64,000 nt of DNA from Roseovarius sp. MMSF_3281 (GTDB lineage: Bacteria; Pseudomonadota; Alphaproteobacteria; Rhodobacterales; Rhodobacteraceae): positions 1 to 64,000 of the forward strand of contig NZ_JASHIM010000017.1 of NCBI RefSeq assembly GCF_030733685.1, written 5' to 3'. Below the pieces are notes generated by a model. That model made no database searches, was not told where the DNA came from, and worked only from the letters and a program-made list of their open reading frames with translations. Shown one piece after another: positions 8,037 through 17,060 of this stretch. How positions within the stretch are numbered: position 1 is the stretch's first letter; every line of letters starts with the position of its first letter. The translations under genes were made by a program, and so were the position numbers.

Positions 8037-9635
8037 TCACATTCTGAATACAGGCGTATGGCGACCGGCTTCGGGCACCGATGTCACGATGGCCAGACAC
8101 AGGCCAAGGATATCGCGGGTTTGCGCGGGTTCGATCAGCCCGTCATCCCAAAGCCGCGAGGTGGCATAATAGGGATCGGACTGTTCACCGTACTGGGCCC
8201 GAACCTGCTCCTCGATCAGCTTCATGTCGGCCTCCATCTTGCCCGGGTCGCCCCCTTTCTGGCGGCGCAGTTCCAGCATCACGTTTGTGGCGATGTCGGC
8301 AGACATGGTGGCCAGTTCCGCCGTGGGCCAGGCAAAGAGAAAATTCGGGGCGAAACCACGTCCGCACATGCCGTAGTTGCCTGCCCCGTATGAGCCGCCC
8401 AAGAGGACCGACAGGCGCGACACCTTGGCAACCGACATGGCATAGACCAGCTTGGCGCTGTCTTTGGCAATGCCGCCGCGCTCGGCTTCGGTGCCGACCA
8501 TGAAGCCCGAGATGTTGTGGAGGAACAAAAGCGGGATGTTGCGTTGATCGCACATCGACACGAATTGCGCGCCCTTGAGCGAACTGTCGGACACAAGCGC
8601 CCCATTATTTGCGAGAATGCCCACTCGATAGCCGTGAATCCGCGCGGTGCCGCAGACCAGCGTCTCACCCCATCCGGGCTTGAATTCGCGGAATTCGCCG
8701 GCGTCGATCATGCGCAGCAGAACCTCGCGCATGTCATAGGGCTGTTTGCGATCGGCGCTGATGACGCCAAGCAGTTCCTCTGGGTTGCGCGCCGGCGGCG
8801 CGCAGGTTGCATCGGGACCCATCGGGCGCGACAGGCCCAGTTCGGATACGATGTCGCGCATCAGAGCAAGCGCATGATACTCGTCCTCGGCCAGATGGTC
8901 AGACACACCGGAGACGCGCGAATGCATCTCGGCCCCCCCCAATGTTTCTCCATCAACCTCTTCGTTGATCGCCACCTTGACGATCGAGGGGCCGCCCAGA
9001 TGGATGCGTGCGTTGCCGCGTACCATGATGACTTCGTCCGACAGGGCCGGGATATAGGCCCCACCGGCCGTGCAGCCTCCAAAGACCGCCGAGATCTGCG
9101 GCAGGCCGCTCGCGGACATGTTGGTTTGACGATAAAAGGAATTGCCGAAATGGCGGGCATCGGGGAAAACCCGGTCCTGCTCTGGCAGATAGGCACCGCC
9201 GCAATCCACCAGATAGAGGCAGGGCAGCCGGTTCTCGGCTGCGATTTCCTGGGCGCGGATGTGTTTCTGCACGGTTTCGTGATAGAAAGACCCACCCTTC
9301 ACTGTCGCATCGTTGGCGATCACAACGCAGGGCAGCCCGTGGACGATCCCGATACCGGTCACGATCCCCGCACCGGGCACCTCGCCCCCGTATTGACCGT
9401 AGGCGGCAAGCGACGACAGCTCAAGAAACGCAGTGCCCGGATCCACCAGCAGGTCGATCCGTTCGCGGACCAACAGCTTGCCGCGCTTGCGATGCCGCGC
9501 GACCATATCGGGGCGGCCGCCAGCCGTTGCTTCGGCGATCCGCGCACGCAGCGTTTCGACGCGCTCGCTTTGTGCGGCGTGGTTGCGGGTGTAGGTCTCT
9601 GATGCGGTCAGCACCGCTGTTTCAAGACGTGCCAT
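8037..9635 (-). CDS. Acyl-CoA carboxylase beta subunit (carboxyltransferase)
   Basis: Carboxyltransferase of 532 residues, transferring CO2 from carboxybiotin to an acyl-CoA. ATG 9635 is chosen because it lies 4 bp after the TetR stop; a longer in-frame extension would run into TetR. N- and C-terminal crotonase-like halves are visible: IANDATVKGGSFYHETVQKH, FGGCTAGGAYIPALSDE, and later HNISGFMVGTEAERGGIAKD and GSYGAGNYGMCGRG. It resembles MCC/GCC beta chains rather than propionyl-CoA carboxylase. It works with the fused alpha subunit at 5233-7236. Confidence 0.92.
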   Translation of the reverse strand: MARLETAVLTASETYTRNHAAQSERVETLRARIAEATAGGRPDMVARHRKRGKLLVRERIDLLVDPGTAFLELSSLAAYGQYGGEVPGAGIVTGIGIVHGLPCVVIANDATVKGGSFYHETVQKHIRAQEIAAENRLPCLYLVDCGGAYLPEQDRVFPDARHFGNSFYRQTNMSASGLPQISAVFGGCTAGGAYIPALSDEVIMVRGNARIHLGGPSIVKVAINEEVDGETLGGAEMHSRVSGVSDHLAEDEYHALALMRDIVSELGLSRPMGPDATCAPPARNPEELLGVISADRKQPYDMREVLLRMIDAGEFREFKPGWGETLVCGTARIHGYRVGILANNGALVSDSSLKGAQFVSMCDQRNIPLLFLHNISGFMVGTEAERGGIAKDSAKLVYAMSVAKVSRLSVLLGGSYGAGNYGMCGRGFAPNFLFAWPTAELATMSADIATNVMLELRRQKGGDPGKMEADMKLIEEQVRAQYGEQSDPYYATSRLWDDGLIEPAQTRDILGLCLAIVTSVPEAGRHTPVFRM

Positions 9636-9639
9636 GAAG

Positions 9640-10269
9640 TCAGGTATCCTGTCTTTGGAGTATCCCGTTGAGGAACACATCGGCATAGGTGCGTGACAAC
9701 GCATCGGCGCTACCGCGGTCCGGGTCGAACCAATCGAGCGTGGCGTTCAATGTACCGATCAGCATCAGGCGCAGGCGACGGATATCGACGTCTTGCTTCA
9801 GCGTGCCATCTTTCTTAAGCTGGGACAGAAGACTGTCCCACTCTGCCTCATAGGCCCTGCGCGTGGGCAAGTTGGCATCCCGGACGGATTGCGGCACCTG
9901 CCCGAAAATACGCACATTCGCCGATGTATAATCGCTCACATCAATAAGCGCGCGCAGATGCGCCCGGATCGCGGCGCGCAGTACCGTTTCGCCGTCGGCA
10001 TCGGCCCGCAGGTCGGTGACGGCGTCTCTCATGCTCTCGTGAACGACTCGAATCCCTGCATCAAGAACGGCCGCGACGATCTCGTCCTTGGAACCGAAAT
10101 GATAATATATGCTACCCGCCTTGATCCCGGCGGCCTCGGCAATTTTTCGGAGCGAAACGGACCCGTAGCCTTGTTCGCGGAAAAGCCGCGCGGCAATGTC
10201 CAGCACCCCATCCCGTCCAACCGCGCTGCGCGATGTCTCGTTGACTTTGATTGCCGTGTTTTGTGCCAT
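9640..10269 (-). CDS. TetR-family regulator leading the Liu-like operon
   Basis: TetR-type repressor, 209 residues. The HTH lies at about residues 20-66 (DGVLDIAARLFREQGYGS, then LRKIAEAAGIKAGSIYYHF); the C-terminal ligand domain carries SDYTSANVR and TLNATLDWFD. Both domains match each half of the tandem TetR at 24771-26171, so the proteins are paralogues. It is the first gene of the carboxylase operon (4 bp before the carboxyltransferase) and a CTAAC-N4-GTTAG site lies 27 bp upstream, so autoregulation is likely. An acyl-CoA intermediate is the probable inducer by analogy with AtuR and PsrA. Confidence 0.9.
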   Translation of the reverse strand: MAQNTAIKVNETSRSAVGRDGVLDIAARLFREQGYGSVSLRKIAEAAGIKAGSIYYHFGSKDEIVAAVLDAGIRVVHESMRDAVTDLRADADGETVLRAAIRAHLRALIDVSDYTSANVRIFGQVPQSVRDANLPTRRAYEAEWDSLLSQLKKDGTLKQDVDIRRLRLMLIGTLNATLDWFDPDRGSADALSRTYADVFLNGILQRQDT

Positions 10270-10295
10270 ATACTTTCGTATCGCCCCAACGCCTA

Positions 10296-10311
10296 ACTAA
10301 CGCCTGTTAGG
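10296..10311. promoter_or_regulatory. Predicted TetR operator upstream of the Liu-like operon
   Basis: ACTAACGCCTGTTAGG, with both half-sites CTAAC and GTTAG intact and the 4-nt spacing shared by the nine sites in this window. It lies 27 bp upstream of the TetR start. On the minus strand a TTGCGT hexamer is followed after 17 bp by TTAGTT, so the site covers a plausible -10. An extra CTAAC half-site abuts it at 10293-10297. Confidence 0.72.
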
Positions 10312-10413
10312 TTAATAACGCAAATGAGTAAATCGTCGTGATCGTGCCAGACTAGAGTTTGCGGAAAATTCCGCATTGGCGACCGCCAAGAGGCCGCCCA
10401 GACATTAATGTGC

Positions 10414-10444
10414 TTGCCCGGACCCCGTCATCGGGTCCGGGCAA
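10414..10444. terminator. Strong hairpin downstream of the SDR gene
   Basis: Perfect 12-bp stem TTGCCCGGACCC / GGGTCCGGGCAA with a 7-nt loop, immediately after the SDR stop at 10450 on the minus strand. There is no long U-run, so it may act as a weak terminator, an RNA 3' end stabiliser or a Rho-assisted end. It separates the SDR unit from the TetR promoter. Confidence 0.55.
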
Positions 10445-10449
10445 ATGCC

Positions 10450-11280
10450 TTAGATCACGAAACCGCCACCGCAGATGACGTGCTGGCCTGAAATGAAGTT
10501 CGATTCCGGCGCACAGAACAGATAGACGGCACCGGCAGCTTCTTCCGGAGTGCCGACCCGGCCCAGCGGGATCATGCGCTCCATCTGGGACAGGAGATCG
10601 GGATTCACGCCGACCTTGATCTCTTTTTCTTCGACCTTGATCGTGCTGTCGCCATCCGCGCTGCCTTCGGTCAAGCGGGTGCGAATCGGGCCGAAGGCGA
10701 CGGCGTTGACGTTGACCTTATAGCGGCCCCATTCCTTGGCCATCGTCCGGGTGACCCCTAGGATACCGGCCTTTGCGGCGGAATAGTTGATCTGGCCAGC
10801 ATTGCCGCCGGTCCCTGCGATGGACGAGATGTTGACCACCTTGCGGAACACCTCTTGCCCGGCGGCGGCCTCTTCCTTGGCCTTGGCGCTGATCACCGGC
10901 TGGGCAGCGCGCAGGATCTTGAAAGGTGCCGTCAGGTGGACGTCGATGATCGCCTGCCACTGTTCGTCGGACATCTTCTGAACGACGCTATCCCAAGTGT
11001 AGCCTGCGTTGTTCACGATGATGTCTAACCCGCCAAAGCTGTCCACGCCGGTCTTGATGAACCGTTCGGCAAAACCGTCTTCGGTGACGCTGCCGGCACA
11101 GACCACGGCCTCAGCTCCCATTGCGCGCACCGACTCGGCGGTTTCATTGGCCGGATCCGCATCCAGATCGTTGATCACCAGCCGGGCCCCTTCCGAGGCC
11201 AGTTTGAGAGCGATTTCGCGGCCAATGCCCCGGCCCGAGCCCGAGACCAGCGCCACGCGCCCGTCGAGATGTCCAGTCAT
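10450..11280 (-). CDS. Short-chain dehydrogenase/reductase (3-hydroxyacyl-CoA dehydrogenase type)
   Basis: SDR of 276 residues using NAD(P). The cofactor loop SGSGRGIG is at residues 13-20, NNAG near 90, and the catalytic Ser/YSAAK near 150-170 is intact. An insertion (AKEEAAAGQEVFRK) before the catalytic Ser and a C-terminal VICGGGFVI are noticeable. It follows a thiolase by 24 bp, so it likely oxidises a 3-hydroxyacyl-CoA to the 3-oxo form that the thiolase cleaves. FabG-like reductase activity is an alternative. Confidence 0.85.
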   Translation of the reverse strand: MTGHLDGRVALVSGSGRGIGREIALKLASEGARLVINDLDADPANETAESVRAMGAEAVVCAGSVTEDGFAERFIKTGVDSFGGLDIIVNNAGYTWDSVVQKMSDEQWQAIIDVHLTAPFKILRAAQPVISAKAKEEAAAGQEVFRKVVNISSIAGTGGNAGQINYSAAKAGILGVTRTMAKEWGRYKVNVNAVAFGPIRTRLTEGSADGDSTIKVEEKEIKVGVNPDLLSQMERMIPLGRVGTPEEAAGAVYLFCAPESNFISGQHVICGGGFVI

Positions 11281-11304
11281 ATTGATTCCTCCCGAAAGGC
11301 GCTA

Positions 11305-12489
11305 TCAGGCTTTTTCATAAAGCGTGGTGACGCAGGCCCCGCCGAGGCCCAGATTGTGCTGAAGCGCCAGACGTGCGCCATCAACCTGGCGCGCATCTGC
11401 CTGGCCGCGAAGCTGCTGAACGAGCTCGGTACATTGCGCTAGGCCGGTCGCCCCAAGCGGATGGCCTTTGGACAAAAGACCGCCCGACGGGTTGGTCACG
11501 TATTTTCCGCCGTAGGTGTTGTCGCCATCATCAACGAATTTCGCCGCTTCGCCGCGACCGCAAAGGCCAAGCGCCTCATAGGTGATAAGCTCGTTGTGGG
11601 CGAAACAGTCGTGCAGTTCGACCACATCCACGTCCTCGGGCCCGATGCCCGCGTCCTCGTAAACCTGATCGGCGGCGCGCTTGGCCATCGAAAAGCCGAC
11701 CACTTCGCGCATGTCATGGGCTTCGAAAGTTTCCGGTCCGTCTGTTGTCATGGCCTGCGCCGCGATCCGAACGGAACTGTCCAATCCGTGCTTGTCGGCG
11801 AATTCCTTGGAACAAATGATCGCCGCCGCCGCGCCACAGGTTGGCGGACAGGCCATGAGCTTGGTCATGACGCCGGGCCAGACGACCTGGGCGGCCATGA
11901 CATCTTCCGCCGTCACCTCCTGCCTGAACAGGGCAACCGGATTCTTCGCAGCATGTCGGCTGGCCTTGGCGCGGATCTTGGCGAAGGTCTCGACGGGTGT
12001 GCCGAACTCGTCCATATGCGCCTTGCCCGCACCGCCAAAGTACCGCAGTGCCAGCGGGATTTCGGAACGGCCAACCAGATCGTCGGTTTCACTGTCGAAT
12101 GCCGCAAACGGGCTGACCCGGTCATGGAACATCGCACCGATTGCGCCGGGCTGCATCTGTTCGAACCCAAGTGCCAGAGCACATTCGACCGCGCCGCTTT
12201 CAACTGCCTGCCTGGCCAGGAACAGGGCGGACGATCCGGTCGAGCAGTTGTTGTTCACATTCAGAACCGGGATGCCTGTCATTCCGACATGGTACAGGGC
12301 GCGCTGACCGCAGGTGCTGTCGCCATAGACATAGCCAACATAGGCCTGTTGGACTTTATCATAATCCAACCCCACGTCTGCCAGAGCGGACCGGGTCGCA
12401 GCGGTCGCCATCACATCGTAGCTTTCGGATTTTCCCGGCTTCTGGAACGGGACCATCCCAACGCCTGCAACATAGGCTTTGTCTGTCAT
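11305..12489 (-). CDS. SCP2/lipid-transfer-type thiolase
   Basis: Thiolase-superfamily protein of 394 residues. The acyl-accepting Cys is present (NNNCSTGSSAL, near residue 86), as is GGLLSKGHPLGATG with the conserved His and the late HNLGLGGACV. That makes it a SCP-x-type 3-ketoacyl-CoA thiolase, a class used for branched or bulky acyl chains, unlike the Cys-less homologue at 60762. ATG 12489 follows GGGAGAGAG; an earlier in-frame ATG at 12504 is less likely. It is first in a two-gene unit with the SDR. Confidence 0.88.
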   Translation of the reverse strand: MTDKAYVAGVGMVPFQKPGKSESYDVMATAATRSALADVGLDYDKVQQAYVGYVYGDSTCGQRALYHVGMTGIPVLNVNNNCSTGSSALFLARQAVESGAVECALALGFEQMQPGAIGAMFHDRVSPFAAFDSETDDLVGRSEIPLALRYFGGAGKAHMDEFGTPVETFAKIRAKASRHAAKNPVALFRQEVTAEDVMAAQVVWPGVMTKLMACPPTCGAAAAIICSKEFADKHGLDSSVRIAAQAMTTDGPETFEAHDMREVVGFSMAKRAADQVYEDAGIGPEDVDVVELHDCFAHNELITYEALGLCGRGEAAKFVDDGDNTYGGKYVTNPSGGLLSKGHPLGATGLAQCTELVQQLRGQADARQVDGARLALQHNLGLGGACVTTLYEKA

Positions 12490-12543
12490 TTCTCTCTCTC
12501 CCAAGTTCGGTCAGGCCACCCTAATCGGTCCGCCAGCCTATTT

Positions 12544-12559
12544 TCTACCATTTGTTAGA
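12544..12559. promoter_or_regulatory. Predicted TetR operator upstream of the SCP2-type thiolase
   Basis: TCTACCATTTGTTAGA, one mismatch (CTACC for CTAAC) from the window consensus, 54 bp upstream of the thiolase start. On the minus strand TTGGGA precedes it with 18 bp to GTAGAA, a possible -35/-10. Confidence 0.65.
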
Positions 12560-12625
12560 TTTTAAATCCCAACCTTGGGAAGTGTCAATATCGCCAAGCT
12601 GTGACGTAGGGAGCTTGCGCTATTT

Positions 12626-12641
12626 TCTAACTTGTGTTTGT
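12626..12641. promoter_or_regulatory. Predicted TetR operator upstream of the PaaY-like gene
   Basis: TCTAACTTGTGTTTGT has an intact left half CTAAC and a right half GTTTG (one mismatch) at the same 4-nt spacing. TTGCGC lies 16 bp before TTTGTT on the plus strand. It sits 101 bp upstream of the PaaY-like start and 66 bp from the neighbouring site at 12544. Confidence 0.55.
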
Positions 12642-12742
12642 TTTCGGGCCACACGCCCTGATCGGCGGCACAATTGAGGGATTCTGGTCCCGGCGCAACC
12701 GCTGACAAGCGTTTAGCACTCAGCTTACGAAAGGTGGTCGGA

Positions 12743-13354
12743 ATGGCATACTGTTATGAGTTCAAGGGTTTTATACCCGTCGTGCCCGAGGATACATATG
12801 TCCACCCCCAGGCCGTTCTGATCGGAAATGTCATCTTGGGTCATGGATGCTACATCGGCCCCGGAGCAAGCTTGCGGGGCGATTTCGGCAGGATCGTGAT
12901 CGGGGATGGAGCCAATGTTCAGGACAATTGCATCATCCATTCCTTTCCCGGCCGCGACGCCGTGGTGGAAAGCGACGGCCACATCGGCCATGGCGCGATC
13001 CTGCACGGTTGCACAGTGGGCCGGAACGCTCTGGTCGGAATGAATTCCGTCATTATGGATGGTGTAGAGCTTGGGGCGGAATCGATTGTCGGCGCGCAGG
13101 CGTTTGTGCGTGGCGAAACCGTGATTCCGCCGTGTTCGATGGTGGTGGGATCGCCGGCAAAGGTGATCCGCGAGGTCAGCGAGAAAGAAATCGCGTGGAA
13201 AACGCGCGGCACCGCGGAATACCAGCAACTTGCGCGCGACTGTCTGGCCGGATTGACGCCGGTCGAGCCGCTGAAGGCGGTCGAGGCAAACCGGCCCGGC
13301 ATGGCGGCCTCTGACGTCGTCTCCATTCAGGAGGCGCGGCGGACATCGTCCTGA
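12743..13354 (+). CDS. PaaY-like hexapeptide-repeat protein (gamma-carbonic-anhydrase fold)
   Basis: Left-handed beta-helix protein of 203 residues. ATG 12743 is preferred (AAAGGTGG upstream); longer reading is unsupported. The family run is clear: [63 protein letters not shown], then [17 protein letters not shown]. The metal-ligand His of the gamma-CA fold are present. PaaY is a thioesterase that rescues dead-end CoA esters in phenylacetate breakdown; CaiE is a related alternative. Here it may hydrolyse CoA esters of the local pathway. It is alone on its strand. Confidence 0.82.
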   Translation: MAYCYEFKGFIPVVPEDTYVHPQAVLIGNVILGHGCYIGPGASLRGDFGRIVIGDGANVQDNCIIHSFPGRDAVVESDGHIGHGAILHGCTVGRNALVGMNSVIMDGVELGAESIVGAQAFVRGETVIPPCSMVVGSPAKVIREVSEKEIAWKTRGTAEYQQLARDCLAGLTPVEPLKAVEANRPGMAASDVVSIQEARRTSS

Positions 13355-13381
13355 CCTGTCCGGGAACCGGACCGGTCAGGA
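13349..13381. terminator. Bidirectional hairpin between convergent genes
   Basis: A 15-bp stem with one mismatch and a GAA loop (13349-13363 / 13367-13381), starting TCCTGACC and ending GGTCAGGA. It overlaps the stop codon of the PaaY-like gene and lies between it and the convergent carboxyltransferase gene, so it can serve both strands. No long U-run. Confidence 0.6.
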
Positions 13382-13465
13382 CTACTTCAGATTCCGAAAG
13401 CGCCAGATGGAAGCGCCTTGACGCGGAACGGCACTCCCCGACCCGGTGTGCCGTCCCTCAAGCCT

Positions 13466-15073
13466 TTACAGACGGAAGATCCCGTAGTGCGGATCGTCGA
13501 TCGGTGCATTGAGCGAGGCAGAAATCGACATGCCAAGCGCGTTGCGTGTGTCCGCCGGATCGAGGATGCCGTCGTCCCACAATTCCGAGGTCGAGGTATA
13601 AGCCTCGACATCGCGCTTGTATTTTTCCAGCACCGGTTCGCGGATCGCGGCGATTTCTTCTTCGGTCAGCTCTTTGCCTTCGCGCTGAAGCTGCCGAATC
13701 TTGACGTCCGCCATGGTATTTGCGGCCTGATCCGCCCCCATCACGCCGATCTCGGCCTGGGGCCACATGAACAGCGTGCGCGCGTCCCAGGCCCGTCCGC
13801 ACATCCCGTAGTTGCCGGCCCCGTAAGACGCATTGGCGATCACGGTAAACTTCGGCACGACCGAGCCGCCCTGCGCCATCAGCATCTTGGCGCCATCCTT
13901 GGCGATGCCTCGTTCTTCGTATTCGCGGCCCACCATATAGCCGGTGATGTTCTGGAAAAAGACCAGAGGCGTGCGGTTCTGGTTGCACAACTGCATGAAA
14001 TGCGCTGCCTTGAGCGAACTGTCGTTGAACAGCACCCCGTTGTTGGCAAGGATGCCGACCTTGTAACCCCAGATATGGGCAAAGCCGCAAACCATCGTGG
14101 TGCCATAGTCGGGCTGGTATTCGTGAAAGCGCGAGCCATCGACGATCCGCGCCAGAACCTCGCGCATATCAAACTGGGTTTTCCGGTCCTTGGGGATGAT
14201 CCCATAAAGCTCCTTGGGGTCGTAGTATGGCTCTTCAAAAGCGGCGGTTTCGATGATCGTTTTCGGGGTGCGCATCCATTGGCTGACAATCTCGCGCGCC
14301 AGTGAAAAGGCGTGTTGTTCGGTCGCGGCGCGATAGTCGCCGGTGCCCGATACCGAGGTGTGCATGACCGCGCCGCCAAGCTCCTGAACACCGACCTCTT
14401 CGCCGGTAGCCGCCTTGACCAGCGGGGGACCGCCAAGGAAAATCGCGCCTGTGCCTTCGATGATGATGTTGTAGTCGCTCAGCGTCGGCACATAGGCACC
14501 GCCAGCCGTGCAGTGTCCGCCGACCACGGCAATCTGCGGGATATTGGCCTGGCTCAGCTTGACCTGGTTGCGGAACACCCGCCCGCCCAGATACCGGTCG
14601 GGAAACACCCCGTGCTGCAGCGGCAGGAAACCGCCCGCGCTGTCGCAGATATGGATGACCGGCAGACGGTTTTCCAGCGCGACATCCAGAAGACGCACGA
14701 CCTTTTTCACGGTATGCGGATACCAGGCACCGCCCTTGACGCTGGCATCATTGGCATGAATGGCGACCTCGCGGCCTTGCACGATGCCGATCCCCGTAAC
14801 CACGCCTGCGCCGGGCACCACCCCGTCATATTCACGACAGGCCGCCAGGGTTGAAAATTCCAAAAACGGAGTGCCGGGGTCCAGCAGCAGTTTCAACCGC
14901 TCGCGCACGCCCAGTTTGTTCTGGCGGGCGAGGCGGTCGATATCGCGTTGCGGACGTTCGAAACGCGCCGCGTGCTGGCGAGCGTGGAATTCCTTCAGCC
15001 GTTCAGACATGGCGGCGAAATTTGCCTTGTAGTCGGCGGCATTGGTGTCGATCTGACTTTCAATTCTGCGCAT
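13466..15073 (-). CDS. Acyl-CoA carboxylase beta subunit, geranyl-CoA carboxylase (AtuC)-like
   Basis: Carboxyltransferase of 535 residues. ATG 15073 is favoured because GAGGAG lies 7 nt ahead; a GTG at 15079 overlapping the BCCP stop is the alternative. Family segments: GAGVVTGIGIVQGREVAIHANDA.. (start), GGHCTAGGAYVPTLSDYN, QNITGYMVGREYEERGIAKD and ASYGAGNYGMCGRAWD. It is last in an operon containing AtuA and an AtuE-like hydratase, and so is most likely the AtuC-type chain acting on geranyl-CoA or another long 3-methyl-2-enoyl-CoA with the separate BC and BCCP. Confidence 0.88.
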   Translation of the reverse strand: MRRIESQIDTNAADYKANFAAMSERLKEFHARQHAARFERPQRDIDRLARQNKLGVRERLKLLLDPGTPFLEFSTLAACREYDGVVPGAGVVTGIGIVQGREVAIHANDASVKGGAWYPHTVKKVVRLLDVALENRLPVIHICDSAGGFLPLQHGVFPDRYLGGRVFRNQVKLSQANIPQIAVVGGHCTAGGAYVPTLSDYNIIIEGTGAIFLGGPPLVKAATGEEVGVQELGGAVMHTSVSGTGDYRAATEQHAFSLAREIVSQWMRTPKTIIETAAFEEPYYDPKELYGIIPKDRKTQFDMREVLARIVDGSRFHEYQPDYGTTMVCGFAHIWGYKVGILANNGVLFNDSSLKAAHFMQLCNQNRTPLVFFQNITGYMVGREYEERGIAKDGAKMLMAQGGSVVPKFTVIANASYGAGNYGMCGRAWDARTLFMWPQAEIGVMGADQAANTMADVKIRQLQREGKELTEEEIAAIREPVLEKYKRDVEAYTSTSELWDDGILDPADTRNALGMSISASLNAPIDDPHYGIFRL

Positions 15074-15075
15074 GG

Positions 15076-15579
15076 TCACTCCTCCTCCGGAGCCAATTGG
15101 GCCAGGATGCCTTTCAGACCAAAACTGTCGCCTTCGGCGAATGGCATTTCGGCAACGACCCCGTCGCGCGGCGCCGTCAGTGTGGTTTCCAACTTCATGC
15201 TTTCGATCACCAGAAGTGGCTGGCCTTCTTCAACCGCATCGCCGGGTTTAACCGCAACTGACACCACGACACCCGGCATGGGCGCCACCAATCGGTCGTC
15301 GCTCGCGCCACCGTCGCTTCCGGCCAGGCGTTCGGCGGGATCAACCCGCCCGACTTCGTAGGTTCGCCCGTCCATGTGTACAAAAGTTGCTTCCGGCCCC
15401 ACGGCCAGTCGCAATTCGCGCACAACACCCTTGGCCCGCAGCTTGTAACCGCCCGGCAGACCCGTCGGGTCCAATTGGCAGGCAACAGCGCCAGTGGGGG
15501 TGTTGAGCACGAACCGGCTGCCATCATGACCCAGCCAGCAATCAGTCTCTTCTCCGTCGATCTGAAAAATCCGTTGCAT
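15076..15579 (-). CDS. Stand-alone biotin carboxyl carrier protein
   Basis: BCCP of 167 residues. The C-terminal biotinyl domain has VIESMKLETTL (biotin-accepting Lys) preceded by LVAPMPGVVVSVAVKPGD. The N-terminal ~90 residues resemble the linker/BT domain normally found between biotin carboxylase and BCCP in fused alpha subunits. Start ATG 15579 overlaps the biotin carboxylase stop as TGATG, so the two are translationally coupled. The arrangement looks like a fused AtuF/MCCA-type alpha subunit split into two genes at the domain border. Confidence 0.86.
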   Translation of the reverse strand: MQRIFQIDGEETDCWLGHDGSRFVLNTPTGAVACQLDPTGLPGGYKLRAKGVVRELRLAVGPEATFVHMDGRTYEVGRVDPAERLAGSDGGASDDRLVAPMPGVVVSVAVKPGDAVEEGQPLLVIESMKLETTLTAPRDGVVAEMPFAEGDSFGLKGILAQLAPEEE

Positions 15580-17048
15580 CAGTTTCTCCACCCACCCATC
15601 TTGCGGTACATTTCCGGTATCTGCATTACGTCACTCACCAGGCGCTCGTCCGATAGGGCCGCCGCCGCTATCAGCAAGTCAGAGACATCTTCGCCCGGCG
15701 CGGTTAGCGTTTCGGATTGTTCAGCCAGGAAGCCAGTTGAAACGTCACCAGAGGCGAAATCCGGATGTGCAAGGATTGCATCCAGGTAACCGGTGTTGGT
15801 CGTTACCCCGAGAATCACATAGCTTTGCACCGCGCTCCGGGCACGGGCGATGGCCTGCGCGCGATCCGGGCCATGCACGATCAGCTTGGACAACATCGGG
15901 TCGAAGTCGGTCGTTACCTTGCCGCCATCCAGAATGCCGCTGTCTACGCGGATCCCCTCGCCCTGGGGTTCGTCCAGCAGCAGGATATTGCCGATCGCGG
16001 GGCGAAAATCGGCGGTCGCATCCTCGGCACAGATGCGCAGTTCGATCGAGTGTCCGGTTTGGGGAATATCCGCCTGCACGGCGCTCAGCCCGTCGCCCGC
16101 CGCGACACGCAGCTGCTCGGCAACCAGATCAAAGCCGGTTACCATCTCGGTCACCGGATGTTCGACCTGAAGGCGGGTGTTCATTTCCAGGAAATAAAAG
16201 GCCCCATCCTGTGCATAGATGAATTCGACAGTCCCTGCCCCGCGGTATTTGACGGCGCGGGCAATTCCGGCAGCGGTCTCGCAGATCTCATCCCGTTGCT
16301 CGGGGGTCAGCGCCGGTGACGGCGTTTCCTCGATAATCTTCTGGAACCGGCGCTGGATCGAACATTCACGTTCCCAGAAATGGACCACGTTGCCCTGTCC
16401 GTCGCCCACCACCTGCACCTCGATATGGCGCGGGCGTTCGATATAGCGTTCGACGAAAAGCCGCCCGTCGCCGAAATATCGTTCGCCTTCGCGGCGCGCG
16501 GTTTCGATTTCGGTCTCCAGCGTGCTGTCCTCGCGTACGACGCGCATGCCCTTGCCGCCACCGCCGGCCGAGGGCTTGATGAGCAGCGGATAGCCAACGG
16601 CGCGGGCGCGTTCGACAAAGCTCGCCGGATCATCATCCTCGATGGCCGAGGGGGCGACGGGAAACCCGCGTTCCTCGACGAAGGCGCGGGCGCGGACCTT
16701 GTCCCCCATCAGGTCGATGACCTCGGACGTCGGGCCGACAAAGGTCACTCCGGCTTTTTCCAGCGCCGCGACAAAACCGGCATTCTCTGACAGAAAGCCA
16801 TAGCCGGGATGAACCGCGTCCGCGCCGATCCCTTTGGCGGCTTCGACGATCTGAGGAATATCGAGATAGGCGGCCACGGGCGTCGGGCCGTCGATCATCA
16901 CGACCTCATCTGCGATCAGATGCGCCGGCCCCTCTTGCTCGGCGACATGACGCAACACGGCAGTCGCAAGCCCGCGGGCCTTAGCGGTGCGCAACACGCG
17001 CGCCGCGATCTCGCTCCGATTGGCGACCAGGAGTTTCGAAATGGTCAT
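15579..17048 (-). CDS. Biotin carboxylase subunit (split alpha chain)
   Basis: ATP-grasp biotin carboxylase, 489 residues, without carrier domain. Present are KLLVANRSEIAARVLR, HPGYGFLSENAGF, the ATP loop KPSAGGGGKGMRVV, FLEMNTRLQVEHPVTEM and the C-terminal FDPMLSKLIVHGPDR. One oddity is the N-terminal ANRSEIA where most enzymes have ANRGEIA. The gene stops at the usual BC/BT boundary and the next gene encodes the carrier. With the AtuC-like chain at 13466 it would form a three-polypeptide carboxylase. Confidence 0.9.
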   Translation of the reverse strand: MTISKLLVANRSEIAARVLRTAKARGLATAVLRHVAEQEGPAHLIADEVVMIDGPTPVAAYLDIPQIVEAAKGIGADAVHPGYGFLSENAGFVAALEKAGVTFVGPTSEVIDLMGDKVRARAFVEERGFPVAPSAIEDDDPASFVERARAVGYPLLIKPSAGGGGKGMRVVREDSTLETEIETARREGERYFGDGRLFVERYIERPRHIEVQVVGDGQGNVVHFWERECSIQRRFQKIIEETPSPALTPEQRDEICETAAGIARAVKYRGAGTVEFIYAQDGAFYFLEMNTRLQVEHPVTEMVTGFDLVAEQLRVAAGDGLSAVQADIPQTGHSIELRICAEDATADFRPAIGNILLLDEPQGEGIRVDSGILDGGKVTTDFDPMLSKLIVHGPDRAQAIARARSAVQSYVILGVTTNTGYLDAILAHPDFASGDVSTGFLAEQSETLTAPGEDVSDLLIAAAALSDERLVSDVMQIPEMYRKMGGWRN

Positions 17049-17060
17049 GGTGTCGTCCTC

